From the NCBI GenBank assembly GCA_963682175.1, contig OY821787.1, positions 13,742,501 through 13,806,500 on the forward strand: DNA of 64,000 nt, read 5' to 3'. This DNA is from Triglochin maritima (taxonomy: Eukaryota; Streptophyta; Magnoliopsida; Alismatales; Juncaginaceae). Position numbers and translations under genes: made by a program. The notes beneath the pieces were generated by a model. The model searched no databases. It was not told where the DNA came from and saw only the letters and a list, made by a program, of their open reading frames with translations. This document shows, piece after piece, positions 22,099-33,590 of the stretch. Position 1 is the first letter of the stretch; every line of letters begins with the position of its first letter.

Positions 22099-23641
22099 TG
22101 ATTGAATTCGTTTTATATTAAACCGCAAGTGCACGGCCGCGTTGAAGCAGTAGCAAATACGGGTCGATCCACAGGGAGGTGTGTCGACTTTTGGTTTGTG
22201 CTAAGACGAGTGGTAAAAAAATGGAGAGAAAGATTGATTACACTAACTACACTACAATGCAAAAATGAAAGGAAGAGAAGCAATAAAACTAAACCCCATA
22301 GGGGGTAGAGAAATAATGTGAATAGAAAGATGTGTGTGTGTGTTCAATTAAGCTCCTCACAACATGTAGTGCATGAAATCATAAAACTACATCCAACTTT
22401 GCCTCCACGTGAATTAAGATAAGACTACATCATTAAAACATACAAGACAATAATTGGAATGAAGATAAATGAACTCATGTATAAAGACTAGACCCTACTA
22501 TGCCTCCACATGAATAAAGATAAGACTACATCATTAAAACATACAAGTCATTAACTAAGGTAAAGGCAACAAGAGTACGTACACTACAAATTGTGTTTCC
22601 AATATTAATTCCATCCATATCCTAACCTTATCATTCCCCATAAAATAAGTCCATTAATCAAAGCATAAGGTAAGCTTCATTCAAGAGCATTAGCATATCA
22701 AAGATAAGAGTGAAAACTCATTAGATGGTTATGAAAATCATATAAAGCCCAAGGGATTAAGATAACACACACTTAATACACTACATGATCATATCAAATA
22801 TTTCTCCACCCCCAAATGGGGATGGAACTACTCACACATATTTAAACTAACTACTCTAACAAAATGAAGCATTAAACTGAAATGAAACTACACTAATCAA
22901 GCAAGAAATATTAAAAAAAGCATAAAACAAAACAAACAATCAAGCATGCATATGAAAGGAAATTAAACTAAGAGAGAAACAACACAATTAAAGGAAAAAC
23001 ATCTATTATTAACTCACTCAATACAAGCAGCCCTTCCTCCACCAGAGTTTTGCTTCAAGGCTTCACTCTTAGTAGGGAAGATGGCCACCAAAGAGAAGGA
23101 TAAATTACATTAGAGGAGGGAGAGTTCTATTTATAGCCATAGAAAAAGGTAATCCGAGACAATCCCCCGATGTGGGACTAAAAAATACCAAAAATAGCCT
23201 AAACATCATCTAATACGCGCTCTCCAGAAGTTTCATCGGATCCAGGAAGATCTGGACCGCCAATTGGCGGTCTAGAGGATCCAGATCCGTCTGGTTTTGA
23301 TGCTGGGCTTTGCTTGATGTGTTTGTTGGTCTTTGATGCATCTACTTTGTTTATTGGAGCTCCGACCCGAATCGAATTGTCAAAATACTCCCTCATGATG
23401 GTGTGGAGTTTCTGTTTTGCTCTTAGGTCCTTCGGTCATACGTTCAGGTCCTTCTCCCTTGCATCTTAGTCCCCAGGTCTCACAATTAAGTCCTTTTTCC
23501 CTGCTTTTGGGTCCTTTCATGTCTCTTCTCTTCAAACCTCTTCATTTCTGAAATTCAAACATAAAACTCGTCATGTAGCATTGCTTAGGTGTAAGATAAT
23601 GTTTATAAGAGACAAATATAAGCATGAAATGATTACAATCA
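22099..23641 (-). repeat. E3 5' LTR
   Basis: Plus-strand start TGATTGAATTCG, end GATTACAATCA. TATA box (minus) at 23126-23135. U3 palindrome GACCGCCAATTGGCGGTC at about 23255-23272, retained here but lost from the 3' LTR. Confidence 0.92.
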
Positions 23642-23714
23642 CGTAGCATTGTATAGGTTAAAGAGAACGGATATAAGAAACAAATGTATGCATGATATTA
23701 TGTCAATCACCTAA

Positions 23715-24315
23715 CGTAGGGAACCATTCATGCAAATTAATTGAGGACTTAAGTGAAAGACACGAGCAACCTCAATTTCCTGAAATGAGATGGTGTAAAG
23801 TCCATTAAGGTTCCTATTTATATATTTTTTCTTTTATCTTCTTTTATCTTTTCGTTTTAGAGAAGGAATTAAAACATGATGTTTAATTCTCCTAGGGTCT
23901 GATTCTGTGCATCATTGTGTGTGAGGACTAACACTATTACGTACACCTTCCCCAAACCTCCACCTAAGGCGATCCCTACCACACTTGTAACAAGAGTTTG
24001 GTTGATGCATCCCAAGTCAGATGACTCGAAAGCACTAGGTATTAAGTCCCCCTCGGACCAAATTTCCCGAGTGAAAGGAGCCATGCGAGAAGAGAGAACA
24101 CCATACTAAATTATTCCTTATCTACATACGAACCAAAATCTCTACACTCAAGGTTTCACAACAGGAGTTTAAGAGTCTCTAACTTCAACAAACTTTCTTA
24201 CACTAACAGGCATGAATTCTTCGACTTCTAGGTTATGGGTGGACTTCTTTATTTATTTGAGTACTAAAACCATATGCTTACTACCCTCCCAGTAAAACCA
24301 GGGTTCATCCTAACC
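23715..24315 (-). repeat. L1 internal 3' region, second piece
   Basis: Continues L1 after the L2 insertion: GAACCATTCATGCAAATTAA matches GAACCATTCGTGTAAGTTAA at 20155, followed by the block with GTACACCTTCCCCAAACCTC, TCAGATGACTCGAAAGCAC and CCCTCCCAGTAAAACCAGGG. Diverged relative to E3. Confidence 0.75.
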
Positions 24316-25832
24316 AAACTGTCTCAACATTGGTCGATTTTTTTGGAGGACCCACAACTTTAAGGTGATACTTTAAATTAATTAATTAATTGAAAAAATG
24401 CTTCCTATTTTTAACATTTTTCCAAACCTGAATACATTAAAATTCAAACATACAAAACAAAATTTTACAACCATAAAATGTGACACATCAGTTAAACAAC
24501 TAATTAACTAAATAATTTTTACTCCCGCTTGAACCTGTAAAGAAAGTTCCAATTATTTTTCCATACTAATTAAAAATTTCCAAATACTTTTAGTCTTTCA
24601 GACAACATGAATCACACACTAACATCCCAAATTGATTTTATTCTTACAGCTTAAATTCCAATATCCAAACACAAACAATCATATAATTGAAATTCCATTA
24701 AACCAACAATTTTGATACTAAATTTCTCAAAACATATTTGAATTCATAAATCAACCATATCCTTCTTGGAGAGGTCGCCGGAGAGTGGAGAGGCACGGTC
24801 ACATGCATGCATATATAGATATAGAAGATAAAACAACTTCAAATGCATTTTTACGAGTATGCATGTGACACGCTATATATCATGTTATCTACTATTTCAA
24901 GAAACATAATTAGAATCTCAAAGTTGGTGTGTTGTGATCTTTGAATAGAAAAGGATTGCCTGTTTTTAACTTGATGACTGCGCATTGGAAAATGAAAAGG
25001 AATTACAGCAGCAACGGGGCATGAGAGGTTAATTTTCTTCTCTTAAACACATCAACCACAACAAATTAATCAGTTCAAGTTGCCAATTTATAATATATAA
25101 GTAAGGTACAGAAAAGATGTCAACAACAGAAATAAAAATAAAAACTTAATTGTTTAACTTCCTTAACAATCAAGCCAAAAAAACAAACATATTCATTAGT
25201 CATTTAAGCAAAGTAGATTTGAGAAACATTATACTACAACAAAGTTTCCTATCAAGTATCAATAAAACAACATACATAAGTTATTATTACTAGATAAAGA
25301 AAAAGAAAAAAACAACGAACAACCCTCCTGTTGAAAGCAGTTGGAGGAGTTTTAAGAAGCTTGATGGGCAAAGTGGCATTCTTAGAGCAGAGACCACCTC
25401 AACTCCTCATCATCATCATTGCCAAAAATCTGAGAGAGAGAGAAGATGTTTCCAAGCAAAATAAAAACCTCAATCAGAAGAGTAAAAGATGGAATTAGCC
25501 TCAGTGGAAATATGCAATCTTTATGGAGAAGAAGTGATGGGTGAGTGGGGGGTTTTGTAGGAAGAATCGTACGGAGTAGGGGTCCGAGAGGCAAAGCCGG
25601 TGATGAGCTGTGGAGGCGAGTACCTGTGGATTTGAGGAGGCCGAGTGGGGGAAGGAGTTGTGCGGCTTGTGCCGATCAATTTGTGGAGGAACTGAGGAGG
25701 CGAGGAGCTAAGGAGGAGGAGGAGAGGATTGGGTCGGTTGGGAATTGGGATTGAAAAAAATAAAAAAATGATTTTTTTTGGAAATCTGGGTGGGGCAGGT
25801 GCCCCACCTGCACCCAACGTGGATCCGCCCCT
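24316..25832. mobile_element. Unidentified insertion in L1 (right end hAT-like)
   Basis: L1 homology stops after CATCCTAAC at about 24315 and resumes at about 25860 (GTACTAGATATCCTAATGCA). The right end carries GCACCCAACGTGGATCCGCCCCTG, which inverted reads CAGGGGCGGATCC, a common terminus of plant hAT elements. The left end has no matching terminus and may be truncated. ATCCTAA flanks both sides (24308 and 25834), possibly part of an 8-bp TSD. The inner part is AT-rich on the left and GC-rich at 25545-25740. Frames there are proline/serine rich without known motifs; I call no gene. Confidence 0.5.
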
Positions 25833-26204
25833 GATCCTAAAAATTAGAGAAAGGACCTGAAATATGTGTACTAGATATCCTAATGCACCATTTTCAAGTC
25901 GACGATGGGAGCTTCCTTTTTTACTTTGCCATTCAACTATTTTGCAAATGCTAAACACACGCAAAACCCACAATTTTTTTTTTTCGCAAACATATGACGA
26001 TTTTGAAAAATTGGAAAAATTAAAGCACTCACAAACAAAAGAAGACAAGACATCTAAGGATCATGGCATAACAAAATATAACAATGTAAAATGCTGCACA
26101 TTATCATAACCTAGGAGTGCAATAAAAAAAAGAAAAAAGACTCGACTGTGTACATACGTAAAGTGCCCCCATACTTCATGCATTGTCCTCAATGAATGTG
26201 AGTA
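25833..26204 (-). repeat. L1 internal 3' region, third piece
   Basis: Homologous to E3 20781-21400: GATATCCTAATGCA, GGGAGCTTCCTTTTTTACTTTGCC, ACACACGCAAAACCCACA and the internal purine tract with CATTGTCCTCAATGAATGTGAG at 26178-26200. It is cut off at 26205 by a plus-strand LTR, so L1's coding part and 5' LTR are not in the window. Confidence 0.75.
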
Positions 26205-27549
26205 TGATTGATTAATATCATATCATACATATATCCATGTCATATACCCTCTATTGTGAGCCTAAGCAATGCTATGTAAAAGTTTTATGTTAAGTTTCAG
26301 GAATAAACAGGTTTAAGAAGAAGAAGACACAAAAATGACTAAAATGTAAGAAAAATGATTGATTTGTGGGACTTGTAGATCTACCTGCAAGAGGGAAGGA
26401 CCTGAATCTATGCTGGAATGACCAAATAGCAAACTGAGAAATCCACACCATCATGAGGAATATTTTGGCAATTAGATTTGGGCCCAAACTCAAACAACCA
26501 ATCAGGGTGCACCCCATGTGGAGAATTGAAGCAAGGTCAGAAGGCATCCAAAATCTGGTCGAATAAGGCCAACTATGACCACCAATTGGTGGCCCTAGAT
26601 AGCTAATTGGGGGTCGAGTTTGGATAGGATCCGACCCGACTTCACGTGGTTGTGTATTATGTTGTTTATGTCTATTTTAGGCATGTTTCAGTAGTCCCAC
26701 GTTGGGGAATTGTCCCTAGTTGCCTTTTTCATGTCTGTAAAAGAACACATCTTCTTCCTCTGTAAACCACCCATTTCTTGGTGGTCATTGTCGCTACTTG
26801 GAGTAAGCCTTTGGAGTAAAACTCAAGTGGAGAAGGATGCTACTTGTAATGTTAGTCATCAACAAAATAATTTTTTCTAGTTTTGTTTTAATGTTGTCTC
26901 TTTTGAATGCTTGCATATTTAACTTTGTTTTGTTTTCCTAATCCTAGTATAAGTAGTTAGAGTGTCTTCCATTCTTAGTATAATTGTTAGCTTCATGTGT
27001 AGTGAGTAGTTCCACCCGCCGTTAAGGGTGGAGATGATGTTTATACATGTAATAAAGAATGCGAATGAATGTTATCTTATGCAACATGAGATGAATGTGA
27101 ATGTATGATTGTTTGTTTAAATGAGAATACTTAACTTGATGGGTTTCGCCACAACTTTTAGACACTTCCCATGCTTGTTTATGTTCTTAATAATCAACTT
27201 GTTTATGCTCATGTTAATCAACTAGGTTAGTGATTGGAATGATAGGTTTTGCCACAACAATTAGACACTTCCTATGCATGAAAACACAATCTATACTTGT
27301 GTCTTATTGAATGCATTCTTCAGCACCTTATCACATGTGTACACACACTCCACCCCTTAGGGGTTGTCTTTAATGAATCTTATATTTCTCATTTGTTAGT
27401 TACTAGTTTAGTGTAACCAAACTTCTTTTCCCCTATTTACCAATTGATTTCTGAAGAACCAGAGTTGACACACCTCCTTGTGAATTTGACCCATACTTGC
27501 CACCGCTTCATCGCGGTCGTGTCCTTGCGGTTTAAGCTTAATCGAAATA
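26205..27549 (+). repeat. 5' LTR of a truncated, diverged Athila-type element
   Basis: Starts TGATTGATTAATATC, ends ATCGAAATA before AGTTTTTGG. Its U3 palindrome is CCACCAATTGGTGG (26579-26592) rather than CCGCCAATTGGCGG. The TATA box has decayed (TGTAAAAGAAC at about 26735). The hairpin CCGC(27503)/GCGG(27513) precedes the primer site. The 3' LTR was not found. Confidence 0.78.
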
Positions 27550-27555
27550 AGTTTT

Positions 27556-27573
27556 TGGCACCGTTGTCGGGGA
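27556..27573 (+). promoter_or_regulatory. Primer binding site, tRNA-Asp type (two changes)
   Basis: TGGCACCGTTGTCGGGGA, preceded by AGTTTT. Two C/G to T/A changes from the canonical site. Confidence 0.82.
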
Positions 27574-28377
27574 GGTGTTCTGTCCACACTCTGGTTTGGA
27601 TGATTCAAGTGGATTTGATCTTTTGTTTTTAGTTTTTGTTTGTTTCAGGATGTCTCAGGATTAACCGAAGGTTCCAGGAGAAATTTGGGGAATTAAAAAA
27701 CTACTTTAACCGCTGAGCATCCAAAGGCTGCCAATTGGCGATCTGGTGAGTAGTTTTTGTTTCCTATTTTCTTATGTTTGTTCCTACTTACAATATGGTT
27801 GTCTGGGAGCCCAATTTTTCATGTCTGAACTTGTAGATTTCTTCCAGATTAATCAATAAACCAATCAATCCCCTTTCAATTAACTTGGCCATTAAATCCA
27901 AAGCAAAAGATTTGGATTCATGCTTGTTTACATCATTCATCATGTACTTGACTTAGGCACATAGCTTGCCTTTCATTTAGCTTTACTTTAAGTTGTTGAG
28001 CGATGGCCTGAGGTACGCATTTTCTACTGTCATTCATGCATTAGTTAGTAGGAATTACATTTGGAACAAGAGTAAGGTGAGGCGTGTCGAGACTAGTAAC
28101 CTCGAAGTTAGGTGTCGTCTAGCCTAAGGACCCATAGTCATAAGTTGTTTGAGCCATGCTTGCTAGATTAGGCTTCTACCTTCACCCATTACCCACACTA
28201 GTTCTAAGGATTCTTCCTTCCTCATCTAAGTCCTCTCCTAATCTATATTCTACGAGTAGTCTCCTCCTTTTAGTACACCTTTTGTTCTGTGTTATTTTAG
28301 AGTTGAGTCAAGCGTTTTATGCGAGGTTGGGCTCATTCTGTGAGAGCACTTGACTTGAGAGAGTGTATTTTTCTGAG
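27574..28377 (+). other. Leader of the truncated element
   Basis: Contains one leader palindrome GCTGCCAATTGGCGATC (27727-27743) followed by CTGGTGAGT, which resembles a splice donor, and later GCTTGCTAGATTAGGCTTC as in F (30706). It lacks the block around GGATTTCATCACCC found in F and I. Confidence 0.55.
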
Positions 28378-28635
28378 ATGGACGGTCTAGGTGATCAACC
28401 ATCTCCACCTCATGCTCCAAAGGAGCATGAGGCCGAGTCGTCTCGTGGGGCTGGGGGAGACCGGGTTCCATACATGGATTACCTCGGTCCACTCTCATCA
28501 CCACGTAGACCTTCTCCTCCTCTGACTCGAGAGGACGATGATTTGGTTAGGATCAATTTCTTAGTGCACCACCACCTTTAGCTCGACATGATAGGCTGAT
28601 GGCTTTGTGGGAGCGGACCCATCCTGTTCGGGCCG
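28378..28635 (+). pseudogene. gag N-terminal fragment
   Basis: ATG at 28378 begins MDGLGDQPSPPHAP, closely matching the start of gag in F (MDGLGDRPSPPRAP at 30925), continuing to DYLGPLSSPRRPSPP and a stop near 28580; homology continues through TTTGTGGGAGCGGACCC to CTGTTCGGGCC at 28634. It then switches abruptly into LTR sequence. A proline-rich leader of gag only; no capsid domain. Confidence 0.75.
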
Positions 28636-29783
28636 TTGTGTGTTATTTTGGCAATTTGATTCGGGTCGGAGCTCCAATAAACGAAGCATATGCATCAAAG
28701 ACCAACAAAGAAAACCAGAAAAGCCTACAACAAATTCCAGCCTGATCCAAAGCTTATGGACCGCTAATTGGCGGACTGGATCTCTCTGGATCCGCTTAGA
28801 CTTCTGGAGCGCGTCTATTAGAGTGTGTTTAGGCTATTTTTGGTATTTGTTTAGTCCCATATCGGGGGATTGTCCCGGATTACCTTTTTATATGACTATA
28901 AATAGAACTCTCCCTCCTCTCTTGTACCCCATCTCTCTCTTGGTGGTCATCCTCTCTACTAGGAGTTAAAGCCTTGAAGCAAAAACCCTGGTGGAGAGAG
29001 GCTACTTGTAATTGAGTGAGTAATAAATAGATGTTTTCCATTAGCATGTTGTTTCTTGCTTAGTTTAATTTCCTTTAATATGCTTGCATGTTTGTTTTGT
29101 TTTATTTCTTTTAGTTAACTTGTTGTTTAGTCTTGCTATAATTAGTTTAAGCATGTCTTCTTTACTTAGTATAAATGTTAGTTTAAATATGTATGAGTAG
29201 TTCCATCCCCTTTGGGGGTGGAGTAGATGTGTGTACATGTTATGTAGATGGTATGAATGCTAGATATTACTGTTTGTGAGAGATATTAGTATGCTTGCTT
29301 GAATTAATAAGAACTTTACTTGATGGTTTCTGCCAGAGTTAGGTACATTCCATGCTCGTTATGTTCTTAATAACAACCTTGCCATGCTCATATTAATCAC
29401 CTTGGTTAGTGTTGTAAATGATAGGTCTTGCCATTAGGTACTTCTTATCATTAACAAACACTAACTAAACTTGGGCTTCTTGTATGCATTCACCACACTT
29501 ATTTCATGTGTACAGACACACTCCACCCCTTAGGGGTTTTCCATTCCTGAGTTTTATCTTCCTTCATTAGTTTCTTAGTTTAGTTTGTTTTGTGATTTCA
29601 ATTCATCCTTTCTAGTACTAGTTTAGATTAGTGTAGTTTAGTGTAATAAATCCTTTATCTCCTTTCTTTCCCACTTACCTTCGCACAAACCAAAACTCGA
29701 CACACCTCCCTGTGGATTGAGCCGTATTTGCCACTGCATAAACGCAGTCGTGCACTTGCGGTTAATATAAAACAAACCAATCA
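28636..29783 (+). repeat. F 5' LTR, 5'-truncated
   Basis: Aligns with 38235-39360 of the 3' LTR. TATA box at 28897-28906. One U3 palindrome, CCGCTAATTGGCGG, at about 28761. Ends AACCAATCA at 29783. The PBS-proximal hairpin here is CTGC(29734)/GCAG(29744), while the 3' LTR has CCGC/GCGG. Its left edge joins the gag fragment at 28635. Confidence 0.85.
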
Positions 29784-29789
29784 AGTTTT

Positions 29790-29807
29790 TTGCACCGTTG
29801 CCGGGGA
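29790..29807 (+). promoter_or_regulatory. F primer binding site, tRNA-Asp type
   Basis: TTGCACCGTTGCCGGGGA, two changes from the canonical site, 6 bp inside the LTR. Confidence 0.82.
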
Positions 29808-30924
29808 GGTGCCATGTCTAGACTTTGGTTTGGACGATTCGAGTGGTTTTAATTTTTTGTTTTTAGTTTTTGTGTATTTCAGGCATTCTAAGGAACAAGG
29901 GGAAGCAACTGGAGGAATTTGAGAGCGCAAAACCCAAACATGACCGCCAATCAGTGGTCTGGGACCGCCAATTGGCGGCCTGGTGAGCCTCAATCTCTCT
30001 CACTTTTGTTCTGGTTGTTGTTTTGTTCATTGTAGTTATCTGGGAGCACTATTTTGCATGCTGTGACTTCTAGTTTGCTCCCAGATTAAAAATCAATCCC
30101 CATTAATTAACTTGGACCACAAAACTCAAAGCAAAAGATTAGACTTCTTGCCATCTAGGTCATGCATCATTTGTGGACCTTGCATGCATTTGTCTTTTCT
30201 TTGCTTTACATTTTGTTGTTCATTGATGGCGTGAGGTACGTGCACCCAAATCTCTCATTTATGAATGTTTCGATCATGCATTAGTTAGTGAGGTGCATCG
30301 GGGGCAAGAGTGAGTTGAGCGTTTGATTGGAGTGATTGATTGCTAGATTTAAGATCAAAACGCTACTAAGGTGGGGTTGTCCCATAAAAGATAAGGTGGG
30401 GGATTTCATCACCCTTTCCTTGGCCCCAAAAATCACTCGTAATAAAACCCTTAATTCTAAAAGCAAGTAGACATTGGTCCTAAGGACTGCGGACGCACTA
30501 GGAGAGTAATCTAGTTGAGACCGTCATGGTCTGATCGGCGTTGCCTACCTTGTCGATAGTAGGAGGTACTGGATCTCCGGATATGGTATCACTTGCTGGG
30601 CATTGTGGTCTTCGTTGTAGGGAGGTGAGGCATTTCTAGGCTAGTGACGTCGAAGTTAGGCGTCGTCCAGCCTAAGGACCCATTGCCTTACATTGTTTGA
30701 GCCGTGCTTGCTAGATTAGGCTTCTACCTTCTCCCACTACCCACGCTGGCTATAGGATTCATCCCTCCTCATCTGAGTCCTCTCCTCATCTATTTTCTAC
30801 GAGTAGTCTTCTCCTCTAGTACACCTTCTGTTGTGTGTTATTTTGGAGTCGAGTCAAGCATTTTATGCGAGGTTGGGCTCGTTCTGGTGAGAGTGCTCGA
30901 CTTGAGAGAGTTCATTTTTCTGAG
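29808..30924 (+). other. F leader with paired palindromes and conserved block
   Basis: Paired palindromes at 29942-29959 (decayed) and 29962-29980 (CCGCCAATTGGCGG), followed at once by CCTGGTGAGCC, a splice-donor-like sequence. A conserved block at about 30361-30425 (GGTGGGGGATTTCATCACCC, then TTGGCCCC) and at 30480-30620 is shared with I and in part with G. No ORF. Confidence 0.65.
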
Positions 30925-32704
30925 ATGGACGGTCTTGGTGATCGGCCATCTCCGCCTCGTGCTCCTTTGGAGTGTGAGGCCGAGTCTTCTCGTGGTGACA
31001 GGGGAGACCGGGTTCCATACATGGATTACCTCGGTCCGCTCCCACCACCACGTAGTCCTCCTTCTCCGCCTCCTCTGACTCGAGAGGAAGAGGGATTCGG
31101 TAAGGATCGAGTTCTTGGTGCACCACCACCTTTAGCTCGATAGGATAGACTAATGACTTTGTGGGAGCGAACCCATCCTGTTCGGGCCGCGCAACCTTCT
31201 TGCACAGTTCTTCCCCCAGCTCGCAGGAACAACTATGAGCTGAAACCTCAATATGTGAGCATGCTTCCAACCTTCACCGCCAGTAAGGAGGATCTGTATA
31301 TTTTTATACATGAATTCGAGGAAGTATGCTCCATGTTCAAGCTTCAACAGGTTGACGAAGATTCAGTCCGGCTGAGGATGATTTCTTTCGCGTTAAAGGA
31401 TAACGCGAAGAAATGGATGTACAGCCTCCCGGCGAGCTCGATTCGGTCTTGGGATGACTTTGTGACCGTATTTCTGAAGAGATTTTTCCCTTAAAAGAAA
31501 ACTCAACAGATACGGCACCAGATACATCAAATGTATCAGACAGAGACCGAATCTTTTCATGCTTTCTTTTAGAGGTTCAAGGACCTTCTCCACCAGTGTC
31601 CTCATCATCGACTTCAGCTATGGCAGCTATGCCAAATTGTTTATGAGGGCCTCAACTACAACACCCGCACATTGTTGGAGTCGATGTGTTAGGGTGACTT
31701 CTAAATGAAACCCATCGATGAGGCATGAGACACTTTTGAGTTAATGGCTGAATGCACCTTTCAGTGGGATACCATGAGAGAGCCACCAGCCGCCAGGTCT
31801 TCTGGTCGAGCTGGATCATATCATGTTGAGTCAACTATCGCGTCTGAGGCGAAATTGGCTGCTCTCATGGGTAGGATTGAGAGTTTGGAGATGGACCGAG
31901 CTCCTGTAGCTCAGGTCGCTACTTCCGGATGTAGTAGGTGTGGACTGTCGGGACATGATGACTTGGAATGCGCTTACGCTCCAAGGGATACTGAGCATGC
32001 ACATGCGATGTATCAACAGAGGTCCCGTAACGACCCGTACAGTCACTCCTACAACCCAAGATGGCGTAACCATCCTAATTTCTCTTGGGGGTCTAGTGGA
32101 GGCCACGGTCAGAGCTCGCACACTCAACCTCAACCTCCATCTTATCAACCTCCACGCCTATTGGCGACCTACCAACCCCCACATCAAAGGTCTCAGCGCC
32201 ATAATTACCAACCTGCTCAGGCCTTATCGTCGGGTTATTCCAACCAGACTCCACTACCCCAGCGGGTTGACCCGAAGGACCCCACTCTAGAACAAACCCT
32301 CCAAGCGTTCATGAAGAGCACACAAACCATGTTTGCGGCCAGAAATAATTCGGTCAACGCATTGGAAATGCAAGTTAGCCAGTTGGCTCATCTGCTCCAT
32401 GAACGCGAGAAGGGTCAGTTACCGAGTCAACCTGTGGTAAATCCCAGGGGTCAACCTACCCATTCTAGGCAGAATGTACACAATGTTGAAAGTGACCCTT
32501 CCCAACATGCCAATGTTGTCCATACCTTGATATCGGGAAGGGTTGCTGATAACAATGTGGAAATGCCTGAAGCCAACCCTGTTTGCGAGAGTTCCGAGGA
32601 GAGTCTTGAGTCTGTCAAGGAACCTAACTCTGAAACTCCTTCTCGTGATTGTTATGTCCCCAAGGAACGATTCCCTCATAGGTTGACTAAAAACGTGATG
32701 AGCA
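30925..32704 (+). pseudogene. F gag
   Basis: Starts at ATG 30925 (MDGLGDRPSP). In a single frame it shows a proline-rich N terminus, the capsid-type Retrotrans_gag domain at about 31200-31690 (FIHEFEEVCSMFKLQQVDEDSVRLRM, then LKDNAKKWMYSLPASSIRSW), and the nucleocapsid knuckle CSRCGLSGHDDLEC at about 31931-31972. A Gln/Pro/Asn-rich tail and EVSQLAHLLHEREKGQLPSQP-type residues follow. In-frame stops lie at 31141, 31492, about 31572, 31690, 31702 and 31729; several replace Trp or Gln codons. A frameshift at about 32700 leads into the protease frame. Confidence 0.88.
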
Positions 32705-33590
32705 TTTGGACAAGATCGTTGAGGTACTTAGGCAAGTAAAGGTGAACATCCCGTTGTTGGACGTTGTTCAACAAACGCCACCGTATGCCAAGTTCCTCAA
32801 GGACCTTTGCACCACTAAGAGAAAAACAAATGTTCCCAAAAAAGATTTTTTGGACGCCAATGTAAGCTCAATATTGACACAACCCATGCAAGTCAAATAC
32901 AAGGACCTAGGTTGTTCAATTGTCTCTTGCATGATCGATAATGTGACAATCTCTCAAGCTTTATTGGATTTGGGAGCATATGTGAACCTCCTGCACTACT
33001 CTGTCTATGTCAACCTTGGAATAGGCAATCTTAAACCAACGAGGACACCCCTCCAGTTGGCTGACAGATCCGTCACGATTCCACGAGGGAGTGTGGAGGA
33101 TGTCCTTATCAAAGTGGGTGAGTTCGTATTTCCAGTTGATTTCATCATCTTGGATACCGAACCTGTGTCCAACCCACTGTAAAAAATTCCAGTGATCCTT
33201 GGGAGGCCATTTCTTGCGACATCCAATGCTTTGATCAATTGTCGCAATGGCTTGATGAGGTTGTCTTTTGGAAACCTCACGAAGGATTTCCACATCTTTA
33301 CTCTTGGTAAGCAACCCGGGCTCTTCGACGATGCAGTCAGAGCTAATTTCATCCTGGACACGGATGAACCCGAGTCATTAGGCATGTTCGACTCACATCG
33401 ACATATTATTGAGGTGCCTAATGACCAAGTTGCGAGTGAAGAAGACCTTGAGGAATCCGCCACCGTATCTCTGGACGAGGAGACACATCTGGGTGCTTGC
33501 TCCTCTTACCCGTGGCCCTTGAGCCACTTGAAAGTAACTCTGAATCCGACAAGGACCCACCTCTGGTCGAGCTTAAACCACTCCCCGATA
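32705..33590 (+). pseudogene. F protease and PR-RT linker
   Basis: Retropepsin-like aspartic protease. The active-site motif is ALLDLGAYVNLLHYSVY at about 32955-33010; Athila proteases usually read DLGASVNLLPYSVY, so S and P of this loop are changed. After VDFIILDTEP a TAA (33180-33182) interrupts the frame, which continues as PVILGRPFLATSNALINCRNG, the conserved C-terminal protease part. The acidic linker runs to about 33590, with a frameshift near 33500 into the RT frame. Confidence 0.85.

Larger units (their letters stand above)
18301..23641 (-). mobile_element. E3: complete pol-less Athila-type element, 5341 bp
   Basis: Two LTRs (3' LTR 18301-19833, 5' LTR 22099-23641) flank a 2265-bp internal region. 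The TSD CGTAG is exact (18296-18300 and 23642-23646) and lies inside L2. It has a tRNA-Asp primer site and a purine tract but no gag capsid, protease, RT or integrase. Nearly all leader and coding sequence is missing: the primer site is followed almost immediately by the linker repeat of the polyprotein, then the conserved 3' noncoding block. The LTR pair is clearly more diverged than in G or I. Confidence 0.92.
16814..23709 (-). repeat. L2: solo LTR inserted in L1, itself split by E3
   Basis: L2 is 16814-18300 plus 23647-23709. Left end TGTTTAAACG, right end GTCAATCA. Flanking 5-mers are CCTAG (16809-16813) and CCTAA (23710-23714), a TSD with one change. No primer site or internal region of its own is present, so it is a solo LTR. 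Minus-strand TATA box at about 17876. The PBS-proximal hairpin is CGTC(16847)/GACG(16857). Repeated as 50199-51681 in copy B. Confidence 0.82.

Noticed and set aside
25521..26048. 175-codon minus-strand frame as a host gene
   Set aside because: Crosses the boundary between the unclassified insertion and L1 noncoding sequence; low-complexity Pro/Ser content.
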